Source of the DNA: Solirubrobacterales bacterium
GTDB taxonomy: Bacteria > Actinomycetota > Thermoleophilia > Solirubrobacterales > 70-9
Length of the DNA: 10,726 nt
Direction of reading: 5' to 3'
NCBI GenBank assembly: GCA_030835185.1
Contig: JAUQWL010000207.1
Location: 1-10,726, forward strand
A program made the translations under genes and the position numbers. The stretch's first letter is position 1. Every line of letters starts with the position of its first letter. The notes below the pieces were generated by a model. The model saw nothing but the letters and a program-made list of their open reading frames with translations, had not been told where the DNA came from and made no database searches. Below are positions 1 through 6,860 of this stretch, one piece after another.

Positions 1-1
1 T

Positions 2-502
2 GACGCGCTGCTGGCCGGCAGCTACCAGCAGATGGTCACCGAAGCAGCGGGTGATCTGCCGGTCCGGCTGGAGGCAGCGGTCACCAGGGTGGAGTACGGG
101 CGGGCCGGGGTGGGGATCGAGCTGTCCGGCGGCGCGACCACCCGGGCGGATCTTGCCGTGATCACGGTGCCGATCGGAGTGCTGCAGGAAGGCTCGATCG
201 CTTTTTCGCCCGGGCTGCCCGCTCGTACGCGGCAGGGGATCGGCGGTCTCGGTCTCGGCCTGCTCGACAAGCTGTGGCTCGCTTTCGACGAACCGTTCTG
301 GGACGACGGGGCGGACCTCATCTCCTGGATCGATCCGGCGAAGCCGGGCCGCTGGGCCGAATGGGTGGACGGCAACCGGGCTTTCGGCAAGCCCGTGCTG
401 CTCGGCTTCAACGGCGGGGCAAGGGCATGGGAGATGGCCCGGATGGACGATCGTTTCGTGGTGGGGAGCGCTATGTTCGCACTCGATCGCATGTTTTCCT
501 GA
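2..502 (+). pseudogene. Flavin-containing amine oxidase, 3' part, C-terminally truncated
   Basis: The reading frame is open from the left edge of the window to a TGA at 500-502 (166 visible residues). The sequence is typical of the middle of FAD-dependent amine/polyamine oxidases: a strand with VTRVEYG, the ADLAVITVPIGVLQ segment followed by a SIAFSPGLP stretch, then LGLGLLDKLWLAFDEPFW, and later PVLLGFNGGARAWEMA. In this family roughly 90-110 more residues follow, including the FAD-contacting GEAT motif and the final G-A-x-x-S-G helix. Here the frame stops right after the ALDRMF segment, and I see no continuation of the family in any frame of 503-610. The product would lack part of the FAD site, so I call it a truncated, probably inactive gene. 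The 5' end lies outside the window. Alternatives are an unusual short family member or an assembly error. The family call is confident; the pseudogene call is moderate. Confidence 0.65.
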
Positions 503-610
503 AGGATCCGACGTTCTCCTCTGACCCTGCTCCGCCGATTTGATCGAGCGCAGACCGAAGACCACGCCGTGGCGGGGTTCCCTGCCTGCGTCTGGCTCAG
601 GCCGGCCTGC
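503..610. other. Convergent intergenic spacer, no gene seen
   Basis: This is the space between the truncated amine oxidase and the end of the minus-strand lysozyme gene. It holds short inverted repeats: CCAC/GTGG around 571-581, and a 12-base palindrome CAGGCCGGCCTG at 598-609, just beyond the lysozyme stop. Neither is followed by a T tract on either strand, so I do not call a terminator. Confidence 0.4.
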
Positions 611-1261
611 TCAGCGGATCTTCAGGCCGCCGGAGGATCTCGGGGCGAGTCCGCCCGAAACAACCCGTCCCGGGCAGTTGTCGCCGCATTTCCTGAGGGT
701 GGCGACATCCTTGACCATCAGGCGGAACTCCTTGCGGCGTCTGATCTTCAGGCCTTCGAGCTCGTACCGCTTGCCGTTGACGATGATGCCGTCAAAAAGC
801 AGCATCTGCCTGCCGGCGCGGCGGTAGTGGCCCTTACGAACTTGTCGGGCGATGTTCGTATCGCTGCCCTTGCCTTTCGCCTTGAGGTAATCGAGCGCAC
901 CGGGACCGAGGTTGTAGGCGAACGAAGTCAGCGCGGTCATCATCGCAGGAGTGACCCGGGCGCCCCTGATCCGGACCAGCACCTCGGCTTCGTACTCGGC
1001 GAGGTCCTTCTTCAGCATCTTCAGAGCGCGAGCCTCGCTGATACAGCCCCACTTCTTGCGATCCTTCTTGGTCGGGGGTCCGTAGTGGAGGAGGCGTCCG
1101 TAGCCGATCGTCGCATGTCCCGCGGGATCCGCGTAGACGCAGGAGGAAAAGCCCTCGAAAGAGGCGACGAAGCTTGTCGTATAGGAGCTGACAGCCCGGG
1201 CCTGGGCGGGAATCAAGAGCAGGGAGGCAGCGACGAGCAGCGTTGTGAGAGCGCGGCGCAT
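611..1261 (-). CDS. Exported T4-type lysozyme (glycoside hydrolase family 24)
   Basis: A peptidoglycan-cleaving muramidase of 216 residues from the chosen start. The catalytic region reads FEGF, then YADPAGHATIGYGR. The acid Glu36, Asp45 and Thr51 are spaced 9 and 6 residues apart, exactly as Glu11, Asp20 and Thr26 are in T4 lysozyme. A later SFAYNLGPGAL segment matches the family's N-x-G-x-G helix. I chose the ATG at 1261 rather than the in-frame ATG at 1306 because it gives a compact signal peptide: MRR, a Leu/Ala-rich core, and an ARA cleavage site after residue 23. Neither start has a strong Shine-Dalgarno sequence. The basic C-terminal tail (about 165-216) may bind the cell wall. The gene sits downstream of the DedA gene on the same strand but 149 bases away, so co-transcription is possible and not shown. 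It could be a domesticated phage endolysin or a cell-wall remodelling enzyme. Confidence 0.85.
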   Translation of the reverse strand: MRRALTTLLVAASLLLIPAQARAVSSYTTSFVASFEGFSSCVYADPAGHATIGYGRLLHYGPPTKKDRKKWGCISEARALKMLKKDLAEYEAEVLVRIRGARVTPAMMTALTSFAYNLGPGALDYLKAKGKGSDTNIARQVRKGHYRRAGRQMLLFDGIIVNGKRYELEGLKIRRRKEFRLMVKDVATLRKCGDNCPGRVVSGGLAPRSSGGLKIR

Positions 1262-1410
1262 GTTAAGAAAGGCTAACAAAGTGACCCGACGCGATCGGGA
1301 CGGCATCCCCGACGAAAGAAATGTCGCGACTCCGGCCCGCGTCCGGGTGCCGCTTCGAACAGGTCCGGTACCGGGCTTCAGAGTGGCTGCGACCAGCCGG
1401 GATGAGAGCC
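1262..1410. other. Intergenic spacer between DedA and lysozyme genes
   Basis: This spacer holds no convincing gene. A 10-base palindrome CCGGTACCGG and a GGCTG/CAGCC hairpin lie downstream of the DedA stop, without a T tract. On the minus strand, a TAGCCT about 12 bases before the lysozyme ATG could serve as a -10 element, but no recognisable -35 accompanies it. Confidence 0.3.
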
Positions 1411-2148
1411 TCAGCGCGACTCGAGGTCGGCTTCGGCGTCAACCTTGATCGGGTCGCCGTGCTCGTCGATCGGCGGCTCGAACGGAACCGGCATCTCTTC
1501 GGCGCTCGCAGCCCGCCGCGCCTTGTTCAACTCGAACACGATCGGTACGACGGAGACGAACACGACGCCGATGAGGATCAGCTCGATGTTGTTCTTCACG
1601 AACTCGACCTGGCCGAGGAAGTAGCCCAGGGTCGTTACCCCGACGCCCCAGAGAATGCCGCCGACGATGTCGAAAGTGAGGAAGGTCCTGTAGTTCATGT
1701 GGGAGGTACCGGCCATCACCGGTACGAACGCCCGCACGATCGGTACGAAACGCGCCAGGACTATCGCTTTGGAGCCGTGTTTCTCGAAGAAGGCTGCGGT
1801 CTGGTCGACGAACTCGCGCTTGAAGAACCTGCTGTCGGGCCGGTTGAAGAGCGCCGGACCGAAGTGGCGGCCGATCCAGTAGCCGGTCTGGTCGCCGGCT
1901 ATCGCCGCGATCGGGATCGTCACGAGCAGGATCCAGATGTCCGGCAGGACACCACCGGCTGAAAGCAGGCCGGCGGTGAAGAGCAGGGAGTCCCCGGGCA
2001 GGAAGAAGCCGACCATCATTCCCGATTCCATGAAGACGATCACCAGCAGGCCGATCATGCCGAAGGTGCGGATCAGCTGGTCGGGGTCCAGCCAGCTCGG
2101 ACCGAGGGCCAGCGGTATCGCGGAAAGGGTCTGGTGCAGGAAATCCAT
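1411..2148 (-). CDS. DedA family (SNARE-associated / VTT domain) membrane protein
   Basis: A 245-residue integral membrane protein of the DedA superfamily, known for roles in membrane homeostasis, including undecaprenyl-phosphate or lipid flipping and proton-linked processes. Diagnostic elements are a membrane-embedded acidic residue, Glu41, in the segment before FFLPGDSLLFTAG (48-60); GDQTGYWIGRHFG (85-97); and RFVPIVRAFVPVMAG (133-147), whose paired arginines are the family signature. Hydrophobic segments lie near residues 30-60, 70-88, 135-148, 158-180 and 187-206. The tail from about 209 is charged and cytoplasmic. The ATG at 2148 gives normal family length, but no good Shine-Dalgarno sequence lies at the usual distance; a GAGG is about 19 bases upstream. 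It is divergent from the cobalamin operon. Substrate specificity cannot be read from the sequence. Confidence 0.88.
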   Translation of the reverse strand: MDFLHQTLSAIPLALGPSWLDPDQLIRTFGMIGLLVIVFMESGMMVGFFLPGDSLLFTAGLLSAGGVLPDIWILLVTIPIAAIAGDQTGYWIGRHFGPALFNRPDSRFFKREFVDQTAAFFEKHGSKAIVLARFVPIVRAFVPVMAGTSHMNYRTFLTFDIVGGILWGVGVTTLGYFLGQVEFVKNNIELILIGVVFVSVVPIVFELNKARRAASAEEMPVPFEPPIDEHGDPIKVDAEADLESR

Positions 2149-2255
2149 TCGATGATCGTACGGATGACCTCAGATCGCCGTCGGACCGAGGGCCAGGCGG
2201 CATGTCGCGGGCGTTCCGCCGGGTCAGCTCGCCTGCATCATCCGCCGGTTCCGGG

Positions 2256-2261
2256 TAGGAT
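2256..2261 (+). promoter_or_regulatory. Candidate -10 element of the cobalamin operon promoter
   Basis: TAGGAT fits the TAnnnT pattern of vegetative -10 boxes. It lies 8 bases before the predicted 5' strand of riboswitch helix P1 (2270), so transcription would begin almost exactly at the aptamer. No good TTGACA-like -35 box is visible 16-18 bases upstream. The call rests mainly on position. Confidence 0.35.
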
Positions 2262-2269
2262 CGAAAAAG

Positions 2270-2430
2270 AAGTCGATCGTGCCCCGAAGGCGGGGCCAGG
2301 GAATCCGGTCAGAAGCCGGAACTGGCGCGCAGCGGTAGGGACGAATTGCGGAGACACAGACGCCACTGGACCGAGGTCCGGGAAGGCTGTTTCCGAGCAA
2401 CAACGTCCGAGTCCGAAGACCTGTCGACTT
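2270..2430 (+). ncRNA. Cobalamin (B12) riboswitch aptamer
   Basis: The segment follows the cobalamin riboswitch architecture. Helix P1 is a perfect 7-bp pairing, AAGTCGA (2270-2276) with TCGACTT (2424-2430). P2 is GCCCCG/CGGGGC (2281-2286 / 2291-2296). The core GGGAA (2299-2303) is followed by the CCGGT...GCCGG hairpin and a CTGGCGCGCAGCGGTAG stretch resembling the consensus CNGNCCCGCAACTGT region. Then come the B12-box elements GCCACTG (2362-2368), a GGACC/GGTCC hairpin and GGGAAGG (2380-2386), and finally GAGTCCGAAGACCTG (2409-2423), the classic 3' core. The riboswitch binds adenosyl- or hydroxocobalamin and normally lowers expression when the vitamin is abundant. It stands 67 bases before the first gene of an ECF transport operon, which fits a vitamin-uptake role. 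Confidence 0.9.
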
Positions 2431-2476
2431 TGCGCCTTACGGCGTACCGACAAAAGCGGCTCCGCGCAAGGGCCGC
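2422..2476 (+). promoter_or_regulatory. Candidate riboswitch expression platform
   Basis: Downstream of the aptamer an alternative stem can form. TGTCG (2422-2426) pairs with CGACA (2448-2452), enclosing TGCGCC/GGCGTA (2431-2436 / 2441-2446) with a TTAC loop. It uses bases of the 3' strand of P1, so it excludes the ligand-stabilised aptamer. A second stem, GCGGC (2456-2460) with GCCGC (2472-2476), follows. There is no T tract, so control is more likely translational or Rho-dependent than by an intrinsic terminator. The pairings are seen in the sequence; the switching role is inference. Confidence 0.4.
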
Positions 2477-2497
2477 ACGGAAACGAAAGAAACTCAC

Positions 2498-3229
2498 ATG
2501 AATGGAAAACCGGTCGCAAGGCTGATCCTTGGATTCGCCCTGCTCGCCATCCTGGTCCTTCCGGTAGTCCCGACGGCGTCGGCCAAGGTGCCGGTTCACG
2601 TAAGGGCGGTCACGTGGGACGGCAGGATCCTGCTCGACCGGACCGTCAGGGCCGGGACGGCCACGGTGCGGACCAGCGGCAAGGCAACCTGTCTCGGCGG
2701 TTCCCCCGGCAGCGGATCGAAGAGAGTACCCGGGGCCACGGCCCTGGGGGCGCTTCAGCAGGCCCAGGCCGTGCGAAAGCCACATCGCCCGCTCCTGATC
2801 AGCAACGCCTTCGATTTCGGGCTCGGTGTCTGTGGTGTCGGTGACGCGGTGGCAGAGGGCGAGCAGTGGTGGGAGCTGACCCACAACCACCAGCCCTCGA
2901 CGCTCGGTGGAGAAGGGACCCGGCTCAGGAAGAACGACAGCGTGCTCTGGTATCTGGCGAAGTCCTACAACCTGCCCAGCCCGGACGAGCTCTACCTCGA
3001 GGCACCGGGGAAGGTACGTAAGAAGAAGTCGTTCAAGGTCCGCGTCCTGGCCTTCGACGACCAGGGCAGATCCCGGCCGGTCGCGGGTGCGAAGCTCTCC
3101 GTAGCCGGAACGGGCAGGACCGATTCCCGCGGTTACGCAAGAGTCAGCATCGGGAAGAAGGCCAGATTCGTCGCGAGGGCCGATGGGCTGATCGTCTCGA
3201 ATCGTGTCGTAGTAAGGATCCGGCGGTAA
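2498..3229 (+). CDS. Exported DUF4430 (transcobalamin beta-domain)-like protein
   Basis: A 243-residue exported protein, first gene after the cobalamin riboswitch. Residues 1-29 form a signal peptide with a hydrophobic core and TASA cleavage site. Residues about 31-165 resemble DUF4430, the family related to the C-terminal beta domain of transcobalamin and intrinsic factor: strands at VPVHVRAVTWDG, an aromatic QWWELTHNHQP segment in place of the usual W-x-x-Y-v-N-G, then RLRKNDSVLWYLA, which matches the G-D-x-V-x-W turn. Cys65 and Cys112 could form a disulfide. Residues about 178-243 form an Ig-like or carboxypeptidase-regulatory-like beta domain with RPVAGAKLSVAG and TDSRGYARV. No membrane anchor or lipobox is present, so the mature protein may be released or held by partners. 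The ATG has only a weak A-rich ribosome site, as expected if the riboswitch governs access. I infer cobalamin capture; family membership is moderately certain because the motif is diverged. Confidence 0.72.
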   Translation: MNGKPVARLILGFALLAILVLPVVPTASAKVPVHVRAVTWDGRILLDRTVRAGTATVRTSGKATCLGGSPGSGSKRVPGATALGALQQAQAVRKPHRPLLISNAFDFGLGVCGVGDAVAEGEQWWELTHNHQPSTLGGEGTRLRKNDSVLWYLAKSYNLPSPDELYLEAPGKVRKKKSFKVRVLAFDDQGRSRPVAGAKLSVAGTGRTDSRGYARVSIGKKARFVARADGLIVSNRVVVRIRR

Positions 3230-3237
3230 GACGACCT

Positions 3238-4230
3238 CTGACAGGCCGGGTTGCACGACCGGGGGGGACAGTCGCCCCGGTCGTCGCCCTGCTTCTCGTG
3301 CTGGCGCTTTCGGGTTGCGGGGTCGGCTTCGGAGCCGGCGAACAGGAGGGGAGCGCCGGCCTGACGGTCAGTCGTGACTACGGGGCAGAGGTACTGGTGG
3401 ACCAGCCGGTCGGTCCGCTCGGTGAATCCAGCACCGTCATGCGCCTGCTCGACGACCAGGCCGATATAGAGACGCAGTACGGCGGCGGCTTCGTCGACTC
3501 GATCGACGGTGTGACCTCCCGCTCGGGAACACGGAGCCTCGACTGGTTCTACTTCGTCAACGGGATAGCCGCCGAACGGGGTGCGGCCGAGTTCGTGGCA
3601 CAGCCGGGGGACCGCATCTGGTGGGATTTCCGGGACTGGGACGATGCGATGAACGTAAACGCGGTGGTCGGGTCATTCCCTGCCCCTCTCAGGGGCGGAT
3701 ACGACCGGCAGGTCTGGCCGGTTTCCCTCGTCTGCCTGGACACGGCCCCCGCCTGCAGGGCGGCCGAGGCCAATCTGGAAGAGGCCGGCGTCGAGATCGC
3801 GGCCGGCGACCCCGGTTCGGACTCGTTGCGCGTGCTGGTCGGAACCTGGAATCTTGTGAAGCGGGTCCCGGATGCCGGTCGACTGGATTCAGGGCCTGCT
3901 TCGAGCGGGGTATTCGCCCGTTTCGTGGAAGGCGTTGACGGGCAGCGACTGGTGGGGCTGGATCGGGAGGCGCAGCCGACGGTCGATTTCGGTCTGGACG
4001 CCGGCCTGGTGGCGGCGATGCGGTGGGGAAGCAACCCGCCGGTCTGGCTGGTGACCGGGTCCGGCCGGGCTGGTGTCGAAGCCGCAGCCGGGGCGCTCAC
4101 CCCGGATGATCTCCGGGGCAGGTATGCAGCAGCGGTTTCGCCCGGAGGGGCCTTCTCCCTGCCGGTCCGGTCCGGGTCTTACGATGGCGCCGCGACCGCT
4201 GTTGCTGCGAGCGCCGGGGGGAAGGGATGA
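3238..4230 (+). CDS. DUF4430 (transcobalamin-like) lipoprotein
   Basis: A cell-surface lipoprotein probably binding cobalamin. From the CTG at 3238 it has 330 residues: a basic n-region, a VVALLLVLALSGC signal with lipobox L24-S25-G26-C27, and a DUF4430 domain at about 45-135 with WFYFVNG (103-109) and PGDRIWWDFRDW (123-134). A segment beginning AVVGSFPAPL and a C-terminal region of about 180 residues follow, including PPVWLVTGSGRAGVEAAAGAL. I do not recognise a separate fold for that region. Start choice matters. The only ATG, GTG or TTG in frame after the stop at 3019 is GTG 3298, which would leave just six residues before the lipid cysteine and no basic n-region. The intact signal peptide is encoded upstream, where CTG 3238, 8 bases after the previous stop, is the only NTG. 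A 7-G run at 3261-3267 offers another explanation by slippage or sequence error. The stop overlaps the ribosome site of ecfT. Confidence 0.8.
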   Translation: MTGRVARPGGTVAPVVALLLVLALSGCGVGFGAGEQEGSAGLTVSRDYGAEVLVDQPVGPLGESSTVMRLLDDQADIETQYGGGFVDSIDGVTSRSGTRSLDWFYFVNGIAAERGAAEFVAQPGDRIWWDFRDWDDAMNVNAVVGSFPAPLRGGYDRQVWPVSLVCLDTAPACRAAEANLEEAGVEIAAGDPGSDSLRVLVGTWNLVKRVPDAGRLDSGPASSGVFARFVEGVDGQRLVGLDREAQPTVDFGLDAGLVAAMRWGSNPPVWLVTGSGRAGVEAAAGALTPDDLRGRYAAAVSPGGAFSLPVRSGSYDGAATAVAASAGGKG

Positions 4231-4240
4231 GGCACCGGAA

Positions 4241-5137
4241 ATGAAGAGTCTCTCGCCGCTCGCGTATGTGCCACGAAAGGGTCCACTGCAGAGCGCCGGG
4301 CTGGGTCCGGTAGCGCTCTATCTCGGTGCGTACCTGGTGATCTGCTTTCTCTCGAGCGACCCTCTGGTCCTGATCGCGGCAACCGTCGGGGCCGCCCTTG
4401 CCGGCTTCGGGGCCCATGCCGGGCGGGCGGTCGGGTTCTCCCTGCGTCTCGGCGCCTTCCTGGCGATCTCGATGATCGTGGTCAACGGGCTGGTGACCAG
4501 CCGCGGGGAGACCGTGCTCATGCGGCTCGGCGAGTGGCCGGTCCTCGGCCGGGTGGACGTCACTGCCGAGGCCCTGGCTGCGGGTACCGTAATCGGACTC
4601 CGGGCGATGGGCACGATGGTCGTCATCGGGGTCTGGTCGGCGTGCGTCGATCCGGACCGGTTGCTGAAGGCGATGCACCGCAGCGCGAGGCGCTCCGCCC
4701 TCACCGCGACCTTGATCTCCCGCCTGGTTCCGCTGGCAGCGGGAGATCAGGCCCGCCTGAGCCGGGCAGCCGGGCTCAGAGGGCCGGGGGCCGAACCGGT
4801 CGGCAAGATCGCGCTGGCGCATCGCCTGCTGGCCGGATCGCTCGACCGGGCAGTTGACGTGGCGGCGACGCTCGAACTCCGCGGTTACGGTCAGGCCGTC
4901 CCCGTGGGGGCTTCCCGGCCGGCCCGATCGCGTTTCGACCGCCGTTTCCGGATCGTCGGATCGATCCTGATGGCCAGCGCAGTCGGATCGATCGTCTTCG
5001 GACTCCCGGGGCTTGCCACCTATCCTGGCTTCGAGTATTCGCCGGGTCCGGTCTCGGTCGCACTCGCCGGGCTCTTCGCGATCGGCGGACTGGCCACCTG
5101 GCAGCGGGGGAGGGGAGCCGGTGGCCGACGCAACTGA
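4241..5137 (+). CDS. ecfT: ECF transporter transmembrane subunit EcfT
   Basis: This is the energy-coupling membrane subunit that links the paired ATPases to the substrate-binding S component in group II/I ECF vitamin importers (CbiQ/EcfT family). It has 298 residues from the chosen ATG. Hydrophobic segments lie at about 22-57, 64-82, 110-136, 236-256 and 270-286. Two coupling motifs are visible in the cytoplasmic region: ARLSRAAGLRG (171-181) and DRAVDVAATLELRGYG (202-217). Both end in the Arg-Gly pattern that docks on the ATPases. The frame is open upstream as far as 4073, but the ATG at 4241 is preferred: it has a purine-rich site (GAAGGGATGAGG) upstream, gives family-like length, and avoids a long overlap with the lipoprotein gene. 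Its 3' end overlaps the ATPase gene by 17 bases, consistent with translational coupling. Confidence 0.88.
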   Translation: MKSLSPLAYVPRKGPLQSAGLGPVALYLGAYLVICFLSSDPLVLIAATVGAALAGFGAHAGRAVGFSLRLGAFLAISMIVVNGLVTSRGETVLMRLGEWPVLGRVDVTAEALAAGTVIGLRAMGTMVVIGVWSACVDPDRLLKAMHRSARRSALTATLISRLVPLAAGDQARLSRAAGLRGPGAEPVGKIALAHRLLAGSLDRAVDVAATLELRGYGQAVPVGASRPARSRFDRRFRIVGSILMASAVGSIVFGLPGLATYPGFEYSPGPVSVALAGLFAIGGLATWQRGRGAGGRRN

Positions 5138-6860
5138 GAGCAGACCCCGTCAGCCTGCACTTTCGATCGAGGCGATGGGCTATCGCTACGCCGGCGCGCC
5201 CATCCGCTCGCTGGACGATGTCTCGCTCACGGTCGAGCCGGGGGAGTTCGTGCTGCTCGCCGGACGTTCAGGTTCCGGCAAGACCTCGCTGCTGAGGGCC
5301 GCATGCGGGCTGGTTCCGCATTTCCACGGAGGAGAACTCGAAGGCCGGGCCAGCGTCGCCGGTCGCGATACACGTGACTTCGGCCCGGGCGAGCTCGCAG
5401 ACGTCGTCGGCTACGTCGCCCAGGACCCTGAAACACAGGTGATCTCGACTACGGTCGCGGGCGAGCTCGACCTGCCGCTTCGCTTTCGGGGCGACCCACC
5501 GGCCTCTCGCGCACGGGCGATCGAGGAAGTCGCGCTGGCGCTGAACATCGCTCATCTGCTGCCGCGAGCGGTCGCCACGCTTTCGGGCGGGGAATTGCAG
5601 CGGGTTGCCCTTGCGGTGGCATTGGTCACGCGCCCTCCGTTGATCCTGCTTGACGAGCCGACCTCACAGCTCGACCCGGTAGCCGGGGATGAGTTGATCT
5701 GGTTGCTCAGGCGCCTCAACGAGGAGTGGGGAGTAGCCGTCATCCTGGCCGAGCACCGGCTTGAACGGTGCCTGGCCGCGGCGGACAGGGTGGTCTCGAT
5801 GGACGCCGGCCGGATCGCCTTCGACGGTTCCCCGCGGACCTTCCTCGAAAACGCGGTTCATTCGGATCCGGCACTCGCCACTCCCGCGGCACGGATGTTC
5901 TCGAAGGCCGGGATCGATCCGCTTCCGGTCGGTGTCCGTGACGCGCGAGCGACCCTCAGGGTGCGTGGAATCGACGCTGATCCCACCGAAGAGGCGGAGC
6001 CTCCGTCCGAAGGGGCGCCTCGCCCGGGGCAGGGTGCGGGCGGCCGAGGCCCGGGCGATCGGACCCGGAGTCGCGCCTCCCGGTTTCGCCTCGGCCTGAA
6101 CCGGAGCCGGCGGTACGGCCGGGCGCTGACGAGCAAGGGACTCTGGATCGAGCTCGATCCCGGTGACGGTCCCCTGGATGTGATTCGCGGCCTCGACCTT
6201 GACATCGATCCCGGCGAGCGGGTCGCCCTGATGGGGAGAAACGGTGCCGGAAAGTCGACCTTGCTGTCTGCCGCTGCGGGACTGCTCGAGCCGGTCAAGG
6301 GGCGGATCGAGTCCCCCGGCGGGGTCGCCCTGCTGACCCAGGATCCCGGCGACTTCCTCGTGCGCGAGAGCATCGGCGATGAGCTCTCGGGGCCGGCCGG
6401 CGAAGCGGCTCTCGAAGCCGTCGGGCTGGACCTTCCCGCCGAATCCGACCCGCGGGACCTCTCCGGGGGAGAGCGGCAGCGGCTGGCCCTGGCAATCTCG
6501 CTCGCCGGCCGCATGGACGGACAGCAGTTGCCCGGCCTGATCGCCCTCGACGAGCCGACCCGCGGCATGGACCGCGGCCTCAAGGACGGCCTCTCTGCTC
6601 TGGCGGCGACGCTGGCGGAGCGGGGTGCGGCGGTGCTGATAGCCACCCATGACGTCGAGTTCGCGGTTTCCTTCGCCGAACGGGTCGTCCTGCTCGGCGA
6701 CGGTGAACTGATCGCCGATGCCGATGCCGGGTCGGTCCTTTCGGGAGGCTGGTATTTCGCTTCCGAGGTCAACCGGGTGCTCGATATCCCGGGAGTCACC
6801 GGCGTCGGACAGGGCGCGGACCGGCTGCTCGCCCGGATCGCCCGGAGGCCGGTCTCTTGA
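5121..6860 (+). CDS. ECF transporter ATPase, two ABC domains fused in one chain
   Basis: A single 579-residue protein carrying both ATPase halves of an ECF importer, equivalent to EcfA and EcfA' in one chain. Domain 1 has Walker A GRSGSGKTS (48-56), Q-loop VAQDPETQ, signature LSGGELQR (154-161), Walker B LILLDEP (174-180) and a switch histidine in AEHR. After a Pro/Gly/Arg-rich linker of about 60 residues (roughly 275-335), domain 2 has Walker A GRNGAGKST (372-380), Q-loop TQDPGDF, signature LSGGERQR (447-454), Walker B LIALDEP (473-479) and ATHD. All catalytic motifs look intact in both halves, so two functional ATP sites are expected. An in-frame ATG lies at 5013, but GTG 5121 is favoured: it follows GGGGGAGGGGAGCCG and gives a normal ABC N-terminus. 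The gene overlaps ecfT upstream and the S-component gene downstream by four bases (TTGA). Confidence 0.92.
   Translation: MADATESRPRQPALSIEAMGYRYAGAPIRSLDDVSLTVEPGEFVLLAGRSGSGKTSLLRAACGLVPHFHGGELEGRASVAGRDTRDFGPGELADVVGYVAQDPETQVISTTVAGELDLPLRFRGDPPASRARAIEEVALALNIAHLLPRAVATLSGGELQRVALAVALVTRPPLILLDEPTSQLDPVAGDELIWLLRRLNEEWGVAVILAEHRLERCLAAADRVVSMDAGRIAFDGSPRTFLENAVHSDPALATPAARMFSKAGIDPLPVGVRDARATLRVRGIDADPTEEAEPPSEGAPRPGQGAGGRGPGDRTRSRASRFRLGLNRSRRYGRALTSKGLWIELDPGDGPLDVIRGLDLDIDPGERVALMGRNGAGKSTLLSAAAGLLEPVKGRIESPGGVALLTQDPGDFLVRESIGDELSGPAGEAALEAVGLDLPAESDPRDLSGGERQRLALAISLAGRMDGQQLPGLIALDEPTRGMDRGLKDGLSALAATLAERGAAVLIATHDVEFAVSFAERVVLLGDGELIADADAGSVLSGGWYFASEVNRVLDIPGVTGVGQGADRLLARIARRPVS

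Noticed and set aside
598..609. 12-base palindrome CAGGCCGGCCTG next to the lysozyme stop
   Set aside because: It has no loop beyond the centre and no T tract. Such GC palindromes arise by chance in high-GC DNA, so I do not call it a terminator or protein site.
1365..1374. Palindrome CCGGTACCGG between the DedA and lysozyme genes
   Set aside because: Short, with no repeat copies noticed nearby and no promoter context to support an operator.
2134..2844. An open frame on the plus strand across the leader region
   Set aside because: It runs through the riboswitch and into the first operon gene in another frame, and its translation has no recognisable features.
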